A stretch of DNA of 33,627 nucleotides from Lachnospiraceae bacterium (lineage in GTDB: Bacteria > Bacillota > Clostridia > Lachnospirales > Lachnospiraceae), in assembly GCA_016281275.1 (NCBI GenBank), contig JAEEIH010000219.1, forward strand, positions 1 to 33,627, read 5' to 3'. Numbering within the stretch: the stretch's first letter is position 1; every line of letters starts with the position of its first letter. Positions 21,777 through 30,839 of the stretch are shown piece by piece. A program made the position numbers and the translations under genes. The notes beneath the pieces were generated by a model that had not been told where the DNA came from, made no database searches, and saw only the letters and a list, made by a program, of their open reading frames with translations.

Positions 21777-23255
21777 ATGAAAAAAGGCGTTGAATACATA
21801 GGTAAAGTTGAAACTACCGAATTTCCGAACACGGGAATCCTTCATTGCGAAGGAGAAAAGATAAAGGTGAAGGGATCGATCGAGGGTCAGACCGTAAGGT
21901 TTGCGATGGGAAGAAAGCACTCGAATTACATAAGCGGAAAGCTCCATGAAGTGACAGAACGTTCGCCTCTCGAGTCAAGAAAGCCTGTCTGCCCGCATTT
22001 CGAAAGATGCGGCGGCTGCACGTACCAGAGGCTTGAGTACAAGGACGAGCTTGCGCTTAAGAAGTCTCAGGTCAAGAAACTGCTTGACGCCGTGGTCAAA
22101 GAGGAATTCGATTTTACCGGTATTGAGCAGAGCCCGATGGAGTGGGGTTACCGCAACAAAATGGAATTCACCTTCGGTGACTGTGCAAAGGGCGGAGAGC
22201 TTACACTCGGACTTCACAGGCAGGGCAGCTTCTATGATATTGAGCAGATAACCGACTGTCATATCGTAAATCCCGATTACAACAAGATCATTGATACTGT
22301 TGTTTCGACATGCCGTGAATTCGGTCTTACGTACATGCACAAGCTTTCACACGAAGGTTATCTTCGCCACCTCCTGATAAGGCGCGCCGCGACGACAGGT
22401 GAGATACTTGTAAATCTTGTTACGACTTCGCAGTGGAAATGCGAGCCTGTTCCAAAAGATTCAGCGCTTTCGGAAGAAATCCTTGCGCTTCCGATTTATG
22501 AGGATGAGGACGAAAGACCTGCGTTCAGAGCGGGAAGTCTTGATATTACCGAGAGGATGTTCCTTGAGGTGCTGGCGATGAGACTTCGTGCGCTGAACCT
22601 TGACGGAAGTATCGTCGGTATCAGCCGGGCATTAAACGATGACCCTGCCGATGCTCTTAAGTCGCAGAGCAAGCTTGACATTTTCGGAAAGGATTTCTTC
22701 TTTGAAGAAATCCTCGGACTTATATTTAAGATAACAGCCTTTTCGTTTTTTCAAACCAATTCTTTCGGAGCCGAGGTTTTGTACCGGATAGCGCGTGACT
22801 TCCTCGGAAACGTTACGGGAAAGGTTGTTTATGATCTTTACTCCGGTACGGGTACGATAGCGCAGGTCATCGCACCCGTCGCAAAGAAGGTCATAGGTGT
22901 TGAGATAGTGGAGGAAGCAGTTGCTTCGGCTCGTGAGAACGCCGAGCTTAACGACCTTCAGAACTGTGAATTTATCTGCGGTGACGTTCTTAAGGTTCTC
23001 GACACCATCAAGGAGGCGCCCGATGCCATAATCCTCGATCCTCCACGCGAAGGCATTCATCCCAAAGCGCTCAAACAGATCATCTCGTACGGAGTGGACA
23101 GGATAATCTACATTTCATGCAAGCCCACAAGCCTCGCGCATGATCTTGAGGCATTCATCGAAGGCGGCTACAAGCTGGAAAAGGTAAGGTGCTGCGATAT
23201 GTTTCCGCATACCGTGCATGTTGAAACGGTCGCATTGTTGACCAAAGTGTCCTAA
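21777..23255 (+). CDS. 23S rRNA (uracil-5-)-methyltransferase RumA/RlmD/RlmCD family
   Basis: CPHFERCGGCTYQRLEY Fe-S motif; FFQTNSFGAEVLY; VYDLYSGTGTIAQV; DPPREGIHPKAL; IYISCKPTSLAHDL. Confidence 0.95.
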   Translation: MKKGVEYIGKVETTEFPNTGILHCEGEKIKVKGSIEGQTVRFAMGRKHSNYISGKLHEVTERSPLESRKPVCPHFERCGGCTYQRLEYKDELALKKSQVKKLLDAVVKEEFDFTGIEQSPMEWGYRNKMEFTFGDCAKGGELTLGLHRQGSFYDIEQITDCHIVNPDYNKIIDTVVSTCREFGLTYMHKLSHEGYLRHLLIRRAATTGEILVNLVTTSQWKCEPVPKDSALSEEILALPIYEDEDERPAFRAGSLDITERMFLEVLAMRLRALNLDGSIVGISRALNDDPADALKSQSKLDIFGKDFFFEEILGLIFKITAFSFFQTNSFGAEVLYRIARDFLGNVTGKVVYDLYSGTGTIAQVIAPVAKKVIGVEIVEEAVASARENAELNDLQNCEFICGDVLKVLDTIKEAPDAIILDPPREGIHPKALKQIISYGVDRIIYISCKPTSLAHDLEAFIEGGYKLEKVRCCDMFPHTVHVETVALLTKVS

Positions 23256-23367
23256 AAGAAAAATAAGTGTTGAAGTGATAATTGATTCAGACGAGTCGGG
23301 GTGAAGGGATGTTTGATAATGCACGGAGGGTGGGGTGCAGGAGCCGTTAGTCGCTCCGCTGCGCCTC

Positions 23368-23396
23368 TTGTATTGAAAAAATGGATGAAGTATAAT
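23368..23396 (+). promoter_or_regulatory. Candidate sigma-A promoter for the tandem kinases
   Basis: TTGTAT (23368-23373), 17-nt spacer, TATAAT (23391-23396). Confidence 0.6.
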
Positions 23397-23474
23397 TATC
23401 CGATATAGCGGCTGAGTGATTTTTATTCCGTTATACCGGTCACAAAGCAATATTTCAAATACGAGGGAACATGA

Positions 23475-26180
23475 TTGATGAAAAATGACAATGTTAGAGA
23501 CAATGCGCTTTTTAAAACATCACACTTGATGATTCTCATAGCATATTCTTTGCTTTCGGTAGCGCTTATTGCCGAATCCCTGCTTATGGGTTGGGAAACC
23601 TGGATGGTTTATATTATCGGCATTTCGGTTCTCGGATGCTGGTTTATGCACGTTCAGAATGTTCTGACGCCATATCAGCGCCTTTGGGTATATTCTATAT
23701 TGATGATGGTAATCGCGGCTTTTTACGGCGTTCATCTTACCAGTACATATGACCTTGTGGGTGTTATTTCGGTTTGTATCGGATTGTTCACTCTGACCGG
23801 TGTTACGGCGCTGATATATTTGTGGCAGGTGACGTATTATCTGATTCTTGCCTATGATCTGGTACTTATGTGGAGTCAGGACTATCCATTTGACAGTCTG
23901 GTGATCTCGAGAACCATGCTCCATGTGTTCCTTATTGTCCTTGTGGGCTGGATATCCAGGATCATCATCAGGAGATGGGCAGAAATTCTTTATCGCTCCA
24001 AAGATGAAACCGAAATACTTCAGGGAGCTACCACGCGCCTGAATGATTTCCTTGCAAATGTATCACATGAGATCAGAACTCCGATCAATGCCGTTATCGG
24101 CCTTACCGATGTTTGTATTGAAAAAGTGGATAATCAGGATGTTCAAGAGGATCTGATTTCTGTCAAGGATGCAGGCAAACGTGTTGCGGAGCAGATCAGT
24201 GACATTTTGGATTATTCCGAGATAGACATGAAAAAGCTCGCTGTCAATGTGGAGCAGTACATGCTTTCTTCCGTTTTAAATGATGTTGTCACGGAAATGG
24301 CTTATATCAAACCGAAACATCTTGAACTTATTGTTGACGTGGATGCAGCATGTCCCGCTATGATGGTCACCGATGTTCCAAAGCTGAAAAAGATTTTATG
24401 GCACCTTATTTCCAACGGCTTGAAATATACAAAAGAAGGCGGCGTGTATGTTCATATATACTCCGTGACCCGTGAGTACGGCGTTAACCTTTGTATTGAA
24501 GTGGAAGATACGGGTATAGGTATGAGCCCGGAGGAGAGAGAGCACATCTACGAGCATTTCTATCAGGGCAATTCCGGAAGGACGAGGTCCACGAGCGGTC
24601 TCGGACTCGGTATGGCCATTGTTTCGGGATTTGTGAAGGTGCTCGGTGGTTTTATCATCATAGATTCCGAGCTCGGAAAAGGAACCAAGGTTAAGGTCTC
24701 CATTCCCCAGGATGTTATAGATCCGTCCAAGTGCATGTCTCTTAAGACAAAGGATGATATCAGCGTCGGAGCGTTCCTGCATTTTGATAAATTTGTCAAC
24801 CTTCAGGTTCGTGAATTTTATAACCTTATGGTTAAACACATCGTTCAGGGCCTCGGTGTCGTGATGCGCTGGGTTGAAACTGCGGACAAACTGCGTGAAT
24901 TGACGGATAACATGGAACTTACCCATTTGTTTGTGGGTGAAGAAGAATACATGGAGAATTCCGAGTTTATAGAAAGTCTTTCAAAGAGGATGGTTGTGGC
25001 CGTCATTGCCAATCCCAATTTCTGTCAGGTTCCCTGGTCGAAAATCAGGATATTACCGAAGCCGTTTTATTGCTTCCCTGTGGCAACCCTGCTTAACCAG
25101 GATCCTTCATTGGAAGAAAACAGAGTGGGCAGGCTCATGTGCAACGGCGTAAAAGCTCTGGTGGTTGACGACGAGCCCATGAATCACATGGTTGCCAACG
25201 GTATTTTCAGACGCTACGGCATGGAAGTATTTACGGCAAATTCAGGAAAAGAATCCATTGCCATGTGTGAGACCGACGATTACGATATCATTTTCATGGA
25301 TCATATGATGCCGGAGATGGACGGTATTGAGGCAATGAAACGTATCAGGACAGTTCTTTCGAGACGTCATAAAGATGTGCCCATAATCGCATTGACCGCA
25401 AATGCGGTAAGTACGGCGAAAAAAATGTTTCTCAGGGAGGGTTTCAACGGCTTTATCAGTAAGCCTATAGAGCTTTCGGAATTGGAGCGCGTACTTCGTA
25501 AAGTGATGCCCAAGGAGCTTTGCACCGATGTGTTTGAAACGGAAGAAGAGGCTTACGAGCGCACTGCGTCGAAAAAGACATCAGCGCAGTCCGAAAGCAA
25601 CAGGGAAGCAACAACGTCTCAGGAAATCATGTCCGAAGGCGTGCCGGAGCCGGATAAAACACTTTCTCCTTTGGAACAAGTGGCGGCTTTGGGTATCGAT
25701 ACAAAGACAGGTCTTTATTATTGCCAGAAAGACGAGGAATTTTACAGGAAGCTTCTTTTGCAATATGCCGGGGATGCTCCGAAGAAGCAGCAGGATGCCG
25801 AAAAATTCTTCGCCGGTAATGATTACCCCAATTATGAAATAGTTGTTCATGCTTTAAAGAGTACTTCCAAAATGATAGGCGCCGGAAAACTGAGCGAGTT
25901 GGCTTTGGCACTCGAAAATGCGGCTAAAGCCGAGGACGGTGAGTTTATCCGCACTCATCATGAGGCAGCCATGACCGAATACAAACGGCTGGTTGATGGA
26001 ATTATCAAAGCTTATGAAGAACCTGCGCAGGCTCAAAAGACCGAGGAAGTTGGGAATGCAGAGGATTCGGAATCGAACGGGGAAGATGAAGTTATGGAAT
26101 TTGCTCCCGATGACGAACCCGGCAATGACTCCGGGGGCGGCAATGACGAAGCTTTAGAGTTTTTGCCCGAGGAGGATTGA
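23475..26180 (+). CDS. Hybrid sensor histidine kinase: multi-TM sensor - HisKA - HATPase - degenerate REC-like region - REC - HPt
   Basis: 901 aa; LANVSHEIRTPINAVIGL H-box; EVEDTGIGMSPEER; LGLGMAIVSGFV; REC ALVVDDEPMNHMV...IIFMDHMMPEMDGIEAM; HPt-like IVVHALKSTSKMIGAGKLSELALALE. Confidence 0.93.
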   Translation: MMKNDNVRDNALFKTSHLMILIAYSLLSVALIAESLLMGWETWMVYIIGISVLGCWFMHVQNVLTPYQRLWVYSILMMVIAAFYGVHLTSTYDLVGVISVCIGLFTLTGVTALIYLWQVTYYLILAYDLVLMWSQDYPFDSLVISRTMLHVFLIVLVGWISRIIIRRWAEILYRSKDETEILQGATTRLNDFLANVSHEIRTPINAVIGLTDVCIEKVDNQDVQEDLISVKDAGKRVAEQISDILDYSEIDMKKLAVNVEQYMLSSVLNDVVTEMAYIKPKHLELIVDVDAACPAMMVTDVPKLKKILWHLISNGLKYTKEGGVYVHIYSVTREYGVNLCIEVEDTGIGMSPEEREHIYEHFYQGNSGRTRSTSGLGLGMAIVSGFVKVLGGFIIIDSELGKGTKVKVSIPQDVIDPSKCMSLKTKDDISVGAFLHFDKFVNLQVREFYNLMVKHIVQGLGVVMRWVETADKLRELTDNMELTHLFVGEEEYMENSEFIESLSKRMVVAVIANPNFCQVPWSKIRILPKPFYCFPVATLLNQDPSLEENRVGRLMCNGVKALVVDDEPMNHMVANGIFRRYGMEVFTANSGKESIAMCETDDYDIIFMDHMMPEMDGIEAMKRIRTVLSRRHKDVPIIALTANAVSTAKKMFLREGFNGFISKPIELSELERVLRKVMPKELCTDVFETEEEAYERTASKKTSAQSESNREATTSQEIMSEGVPEPDKTLSPLEQVAALGIDTKTGLYYCQKDEEFYRKLLLQYAGDAPKKQQDAEKFFAGNDYPNYEIVVHALKSTSKMIGAGKLSELALALENAAKAEDGEFIRTHHEAAMTEYKRLVDGIIKAYEEPAQAQKTEEVGNAEDSESNGEDEVMEFAPDDEPGNDSGGGNDEALEFLPEED

Positions 26181-26183
26181 GCC

Positions 26184-28889
26184 ATGAGAAAATATTTTGA
26201 ACGAAATCGTGAGACGGAAAAAGTTGTATACCAGTCTGCAGTAAAGGTTGACTTCTGGTTTTTCGTGGGGATCACCATATATGAGATCTTCCATATGGTA
26301 TATACTTTTGTTTTTGCGGAGGACTACGGCGAGCTCGTCATCTGGTCCAGGCTTTCCTATGGGATCTCGGGAGTGGCTACACTATTCTTTTCGGTGGCAT
26401 GTTTCTATGTCATGAAGGATTTTGAGAGGCGATATAAGATCCTCAAATATGCCAATATACTGAATACCTTCTCTTTATTGGGACTTTCGGTTGCCGTTAC
26501 GATACTTGACCAGATAAGGTCGGGGGTTATGGACACATCTCTTATCATCGTCATGTCGCTTATTATGCCGATGCTCCTTTACATGCCGCTGTCCGCATAT
26601 CTGACCATATTCCTTCTTACCAACGGATCGGTACTGTATTACTACATTACGCTGGCTATGCAAGACGGCGTGAAGTACAGAGCGGTCAAGTATTTCGCCA
26701 TTTACATGGTTATCTCGGTAATCTTAAGTATCATCGTAATGTATGTAAAATACAGTATGTACGCGAGAATACTCGAATCCAACAGGCAGAAGGACGAGAT
26801 CGAAAAACTGAATGCTGCGCAGAACCGTTTCTTTTCATCCATGAGCCATGAGATACGTACGCCCATAAACACCATCATCGGTCTTAACGAGATGATCCTG
26901 CGTGAAAATGTCTCCGAAGAGATCAACGAGGACGCGGCGAATATCAGATCTGCCGGCAATATGCTCCTTCACCTCATTAACGACATCCTCGATATGTCAA
27001 AGCTCGATTCGGGGCAGATGGAGCTGACCCCCGTATCGTACAGAACCGGAGATATGCTCTCCGATATTGTGGGAATGCTCTGGATACGTGCAAAGGATAA
27101 GGGACTGGAGTTTAAGATCGATGTTGCTCCCGATCTTCCGGGTGAGTTGTTCGGTGACGAGGTCAGAATCAAGCAGATCCTTATAAACGTTTTAAACAAC
27201 GCTATCAAGTACACCAAAGAGGGATCGGTTACATTAAATATCCAGTGCAGAAGAGAAGAAAGCAATAACGTTACGGTTATTTATTCCGTTTCGGATACGG
27301 GTATGGGTATCAAAAAGGAGAGCATCCCGTATCTGTTCACCGCATTTAAGCGGGTTGACGAGACTAAAAACAGGTACATTGAAGGAACGGGTCTGGGACT
27401 CTCTATCGTTAAGCAGCTCGTCGATATCATGGGCGGTAAGATAACCGTCAACTCCGTTTATACAAAGGGAACCACATTTATCATAGAAATCCCTCAAAGA
27501 TCGGTATCGGGAAGTACCATAGGTGCGATAGACCTTTCGAAGCGCAGCAGCATCATGCACATGGAAAGCTATCATCAGAGCTTTGAGGCGCCTGAGGCCA
27601 ATGTCCTTGTTGTGGATGATACCGAGACCAATCTTATGGTCGTTGAGAAGCTCCTTCGCGGTACAAAGGTCAATGTTGTTACTGCAAACAGCGCAAGAGC
27701 GGCTCTTAAAAAAACGGTTGAGATGCAGTTCCACGTTATATTTATGGATCACCTTATGCCGGAAATCGACGGCGTCGAATGTATGCACATGATCCGCGAC
27801 CAAAAGGGCGGACTCTGCAGAGAATCGAAGATCGTTGCCCTTACCGCCAATGCCGGCGGTGATATCAAGGCTCTTTATGTAAGAGAAGGATTTGATGGTT
27901 ATCTGGTTAAACCGGTAAGCGGAGAGGCTCTTGAAAATGAGCTTCGACGTCTTCTTCCGAAAGAACTTGTTACGGTTACCACCGGCGGAGGAGAGATTGT
28001 CGAAGAGAGTACCCTTTGGATCAAAGATCACCAGGCCAAGGCAGAGGTTGTTATTACGGCGGAATCCGTTGCCGATATTCCGCAGGAACTCGTGGACAGG
28101 TATCATATCAAGGTTGTTCCTCATTTGGTAAGCACGGAGGCGGGTATTTTCCAGGATGGACTTGAAATCGACACCACAGGGCTACTGTCATACATGGAAG
28201 ATGAAAACAAATTTGCAATAACCCTGGCTCCCGATGTTGCCTATCATGAAGCATTTTTTGCAAAACAGCTGGAGCATGCAAACAACGTGATTCATATCTC
28301 GATATCCTCCGCAATGGAGAGGTCGGCGTGTCACGCGGCGGCCGAAGCGTGCAAGTCATTTGACAATGTATTTGTTATAGATTCCGGACACCTTTCGAGC
28401 GGTCAGGGTCTCCTTACAATCGAAGCTGCCAGACTTGCGGAAGAGGGATACGGTGCCACGGAGATTGTGGAAAGGATTCTCGCTTGCAGAGAAAGGGTTC
28501 ACACCAGCTTTATGGTTGATTCCATGGACTACCTTGCAAGAGCCGGGCAGATCGGCAAGAAAACGGCGGATATCGTAAAGGCCCTCATGATCCGACCTGT
28601 ACTTGCCATGAAGAAAGGGAAGCTTTCATTGGGCGGTTTTTATTTCGGAAGCAGGGATGGCGCATGGAAAAGATATATCTCGTCGGCTCTCAATACGATC
28701 AATAAGATAGACACCCGTATGCTGTTTGTTACATACGTCAGTCTTAATGAAAAAGAGAAAAAAGAAATTGCCGATGAGATAGCCAAAAAGATGAGCTTTG
28801 ACAAAATCTACTTTCATCAGGCATCTCCGGTCATAGCGGTTAATTGCGGTCCGGGAACTTTCGGGTTGTTGTTCATGACCGAAAAGTAA
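26184..28889 (+). CDS. Hybrid histidine kinase fused to a DegV-like domain: multi-TM sensor - HisKA - HATPase - REC - DegV
   Basis: 901 aa; SSMSHEIRTPINTIIGL; SVSDTGMGIKKESIPYLF; GTGLGLSIVKQLV; REC NVLVVDDTETNLMV...IFMDHLMPEIDGVECM; C-terminal ~280 aa matches the DegV pattern (VVITAESVADIPQELVDRYHIKVVPHLV, IHISISSAMERSACHAAAEA, VFVIDSGHLSSGQGLLTIEAARLAEEG, MDYLARAGQIGK, GPGTFGLLF). Confidence 0.9.
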   Translation: MRKYFERNRETEKVVYQSAVKVDFWFFVGITIYEIFHMVYTFVFAEDYGELVIWSRLSYGISGVATLFFSVACFYVMKDFERRYKILKYANILNTFSLLGLSVAVTILDQIRSGVMDTSLIIVMSLIMPMLLYMPLSAYLTIFLLTNGSVLYYYITLAMQDGVKYRAVKYFAIYMVISVILSIIVMYVKYSMYARILESNRQKDEIEKLNAAQNRFFSSMSHEIRTPINTIIGLNEMILRENVSEEINEDAANIRSAGNMLLHLINDILDMSKLDSGQMELTPVSYRTGDMLSDIVGMLWIRAKDKGLEFKIDVAPDLPGELFGDEVRIKQILINVLNNAIKYTKEGSVTLNIQCRREESNNVTVIYSVSDTGMGIKKESIPYLFTAFKRVDETKNRYIEGTGLGLSIVKQLVDIMGGKITVNSVYTKGTTFIIEIPQRSVSGSTIGAIDLSKRSSIMHMESYHQSFEAPEANVLVVDDTETNLMVVEKLLRGTKVNVVTANSARAALKKTVEMQFHVIFMDHLMPEIDGVECMHMIRDQKGGLCRESKIVALTANAGGDIKALYVREGFDGYLVKPVSGEALENELRRLLPKELVTVTTGGGEIVEESTLWIKDHQAKAEVVITAESVADIPQELVDRYHIKVVPHLVSTEAGIFQDGLEIDTTGLLSYMEDENKFAITLAPDVAYHEAFFAKQLEHANNVIHISISSAMERSACHAAAEACKSFDNVFVIDSGHLSSGQGLLTIEAARLAEEGYGATEIVERILACRERVHTSFMVDSMDYLARAGQIGKKTADIVKALMIRPVLAMKKGKLSLGGFYFGSRDGAWKRYISSALNTINKIDTRMLFVTYVSLNEKEKKEIADEIAKKMSFDKIYFHQASPVIAVNCGPGTFGLLFMTEK

Positions 28890-28930
28890 GGATTAAGTGA
28901 CAGGTCTGTCATGCCGGACCTCGTGAAAGC

Positions 28931-28959
28931 TTGAAATATCCTTGAAAATGTAATAAAAT
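28931..28959 (+). promoter_or_regulatory. Candidate sigma-A promoter for the amino acid ABC permease
   Basis: TTGAAA (28931-28936), 17-nt spacer, TAAAAT (28954-28959). Confidence 0.6.
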
Positions 28960-29106
28960 TCGCAGTGTTGCCGTGCATCCCGGAATATGACGAAGCTACG
29001 TGACCGGGATATGTAATTCGCGGGGACGTACCTGAATAACATTTTGGCCGTGTCGGATACATCGTATCGGTGTCGGCGATCATTATTTTGGAGAGTCGGG
29101 GGGATT

Positions 29107-29793
29107 ATGGAGTTTTTTGCTACAATCTCGGAACAATTCTATAAATGCTTCATTAAGGATGACAGGTACAAGCTGCTTCTCGGAGGAATCGGTGTAACCC
29201 TCAAGGTGTCGCTTGTCGCAATCGTTCTGGGTATCATCATCGGCTTTTTTATTGCGGTATGCAATCTTTCAAAGAAGAAAGTGCTTCGTGGGATAGGTCT
29301 CGTTTATACCGATGTTATCCGCGGTACACCGTCCGTTACACAGTTGATGCTCATCTATTTTGTGGCGTTTGCGGCTGTGCAATGGGATAAGTGGATCATA
29401 TGCGCCATAGCGTTCGGTATCAATTCGGGCGGTTATGTTGCCGAAGTTATAAGAGCCGGGATTCTCTCCATCGACAAAGGACAGACTGAGGCGGGAAGGT
29501 CTCTCGGACTTAACGGCAGACAGACGATGACACACATCATCCTTCCGCAAGCGATCAAGAACATCTTCCCTGCGCTCGTTAACGAATTTATCGTGCTTAT
29601 CAAGGAAACTGCGATCGTCGGTTATGTCGGTCTCGTTGACATCCAGAAAGCCGGAGATTTCATTAAGAGCACCACGTTCCTCGCATTTATGCCGCTGCTT
29701 GCGACCGCGATCATCTATTACGTGATAATCAAGATCCTGAATATAGGTCTCAAACGTATTGAAAAGAAGCTGAGACAGTCGGAAATCAGGTGA
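29107..29793 (+). CDS. Polar amino acid ABC transporter permease (HisM/GlnP-like)
   Basis: In-frame ATG at 29107; GIGVTLKVSLVAIVLGIIIG, VYTDVIRGTPSVTQLML, EAGRSLGLNGRQTMTHIILPQAIKNIFPALVNEFIVLIKETAIVGYVG. Confidence 0.93.
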   Translation: MEFFATISEQFYKCFIKDDRYKLLLGGIGVTLKVSLVAIVLGIIIGFFIAVCNLSKKKVLRGIGLVYTDVIRGTPSVTQLMLIYFVAFAAVQWDKWIICAIAFGINSGGYVAEVIRAGILSIDKGQTEAGRSLGLNGRQTMTHIILPQAIKNIFPALVNEFIVLIKETAIVGYVGLVDIQKAGDFIKSTTFLAFMPLLATAIIYYVIIKILNIGLKRIEKKLRQSEIR

Positions 29794-29887
29794 CGACGCC
29801 AAATGGGATTACAACAGAAGAATAGCGCGAAAGTGTAACACATTTGGAAGATCAGGATAAGACGATAATTGTAACGGGGAATCAGGC

Positions 29888-30610
29888 ATGATAAAAATAT
29901 ATAATCTTAAGAAAAATTTTAATGATCTTGAAGTTTTAAAGGGTGTGAGTGAACACATCCGACCGGGTGAGGTCGTTTCGGTAATCGGACCCTCGGGTTC
30001 GGGCAAGTCGACATTCCTGCGATGCATCAATTTGCTTGAGGAAGTCACCGAGGGTGAGATATACGTTGATGAAGAGCTTATCACGGCTCCGGGAGTCGAC
30101 ATAAACCTTATCCGTCAGAAGATGGGCATGGTTTTCCAGCAGTTCAATCTCTTCCCTCACCTTAAGATCATTGATAACATCACACTTGCACCCGTCCTTC
30201 TTAAAAAGATGACAAAAGAAGAAGCAAAGGCTAAAGCGCTTGAGCTTCTCGCGAGAGTCGGGCTTTCGGACAAGGCCGATTCTTATCCCGCATCGCTTTC
30301 GGGCGGACAGAAGCAGCGTGTTGCGATCGCAAGGGCTCTTGCGATGAATCCCGAGATTATGCTCTTTGACGAGCCGACCTCGGCGCTCGACCCCGAGATG
30401 GTAGGCGAAGTTCTTGATGTTATCAAGAGTCTTGCCGAGTCAGGAATGACGATGGTGGTCGTTACACATGAGATGGGGTTTGCAAGGGAAGTTTCGTCGA
30501 GAGTTCTTTTTATGGATCAGGGTATCATCATGGAGAGCGGAACCCCCGCCGAGATATTTGATAACCCTCAAAACGAAAGAACAAAGCTTTTCCTCAGTAA
30601 AGTTTTATAA
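29888..30610 (+). CDS. Polar amino acid ABC transporter ATP-binding protein (GlnQ-like)
   Basis: Walker [50 protein letters not shown]. Confidence 0.97.
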   Translation: MIKIYNLKKNFNDLEVLKGVSEHIRPGEVVSVIGPSGSGKSTFLRCINLLEEVTEGEIYVDEELITAPGVDINLIRQKMGMVFQQFNLFPHLKIIDNITLAPVLLKKMTKEEAKAKALELLARVGLSDKADSYPASLSGGQKQRVAIARALAMNPEIMLFDEPTSALDPEMVGEVLDVIKSLAESGMTMVVVTHEMGFAREVSSRVLFMDQGIIMESGTPAEIFDNPQNERTKLFLSKVL

Positions 30611-30713
30611 AAGAGCCGGTCGGGCGTGATACACGGGAAGGCAATATAGGCGTTATTCTTCTGCGGGGATGTAAAGAAGGATGATAAACTGAAAACTATC
30701 TTCGCCCGGGATA

Positions 30714-30742
30714 TTGAAAACTGTCGGACACGGTGATATGCT
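30714..30742 (+). promoter_or_regulatory. Candidate sigma-A promoter for the solute-binding protein gene
   Basis: TTGAAA (30714-30719), 17-nt spacer, TATGCT (30737-30742). Confidence 0.6.
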
Positions 30743-30839
30743 GACATAACAGTCGCATCATAATCAGGAGTTTGTTACTCCGTGCGCATATGATGGATAA
30801 TCAGTGGCACAAAACATGCCGCTAAATAGGAGGCAAAAA

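Noticed and set aside
23323-23366. GC-rich segment GGAGCCGTTAGTCGCTCCGCTGCGCC as a terminator or small RNA
   Set aside because: Only a short stem (GGAGC/GCTCC) with no T-tract directly following; not enough evidence.
27234-28124. 296-aa minus-strand ORF opposite the kinase-DegV gene
   Set aside because: Antisense to a multi-domain CDS with clear motifs on the plus strand.
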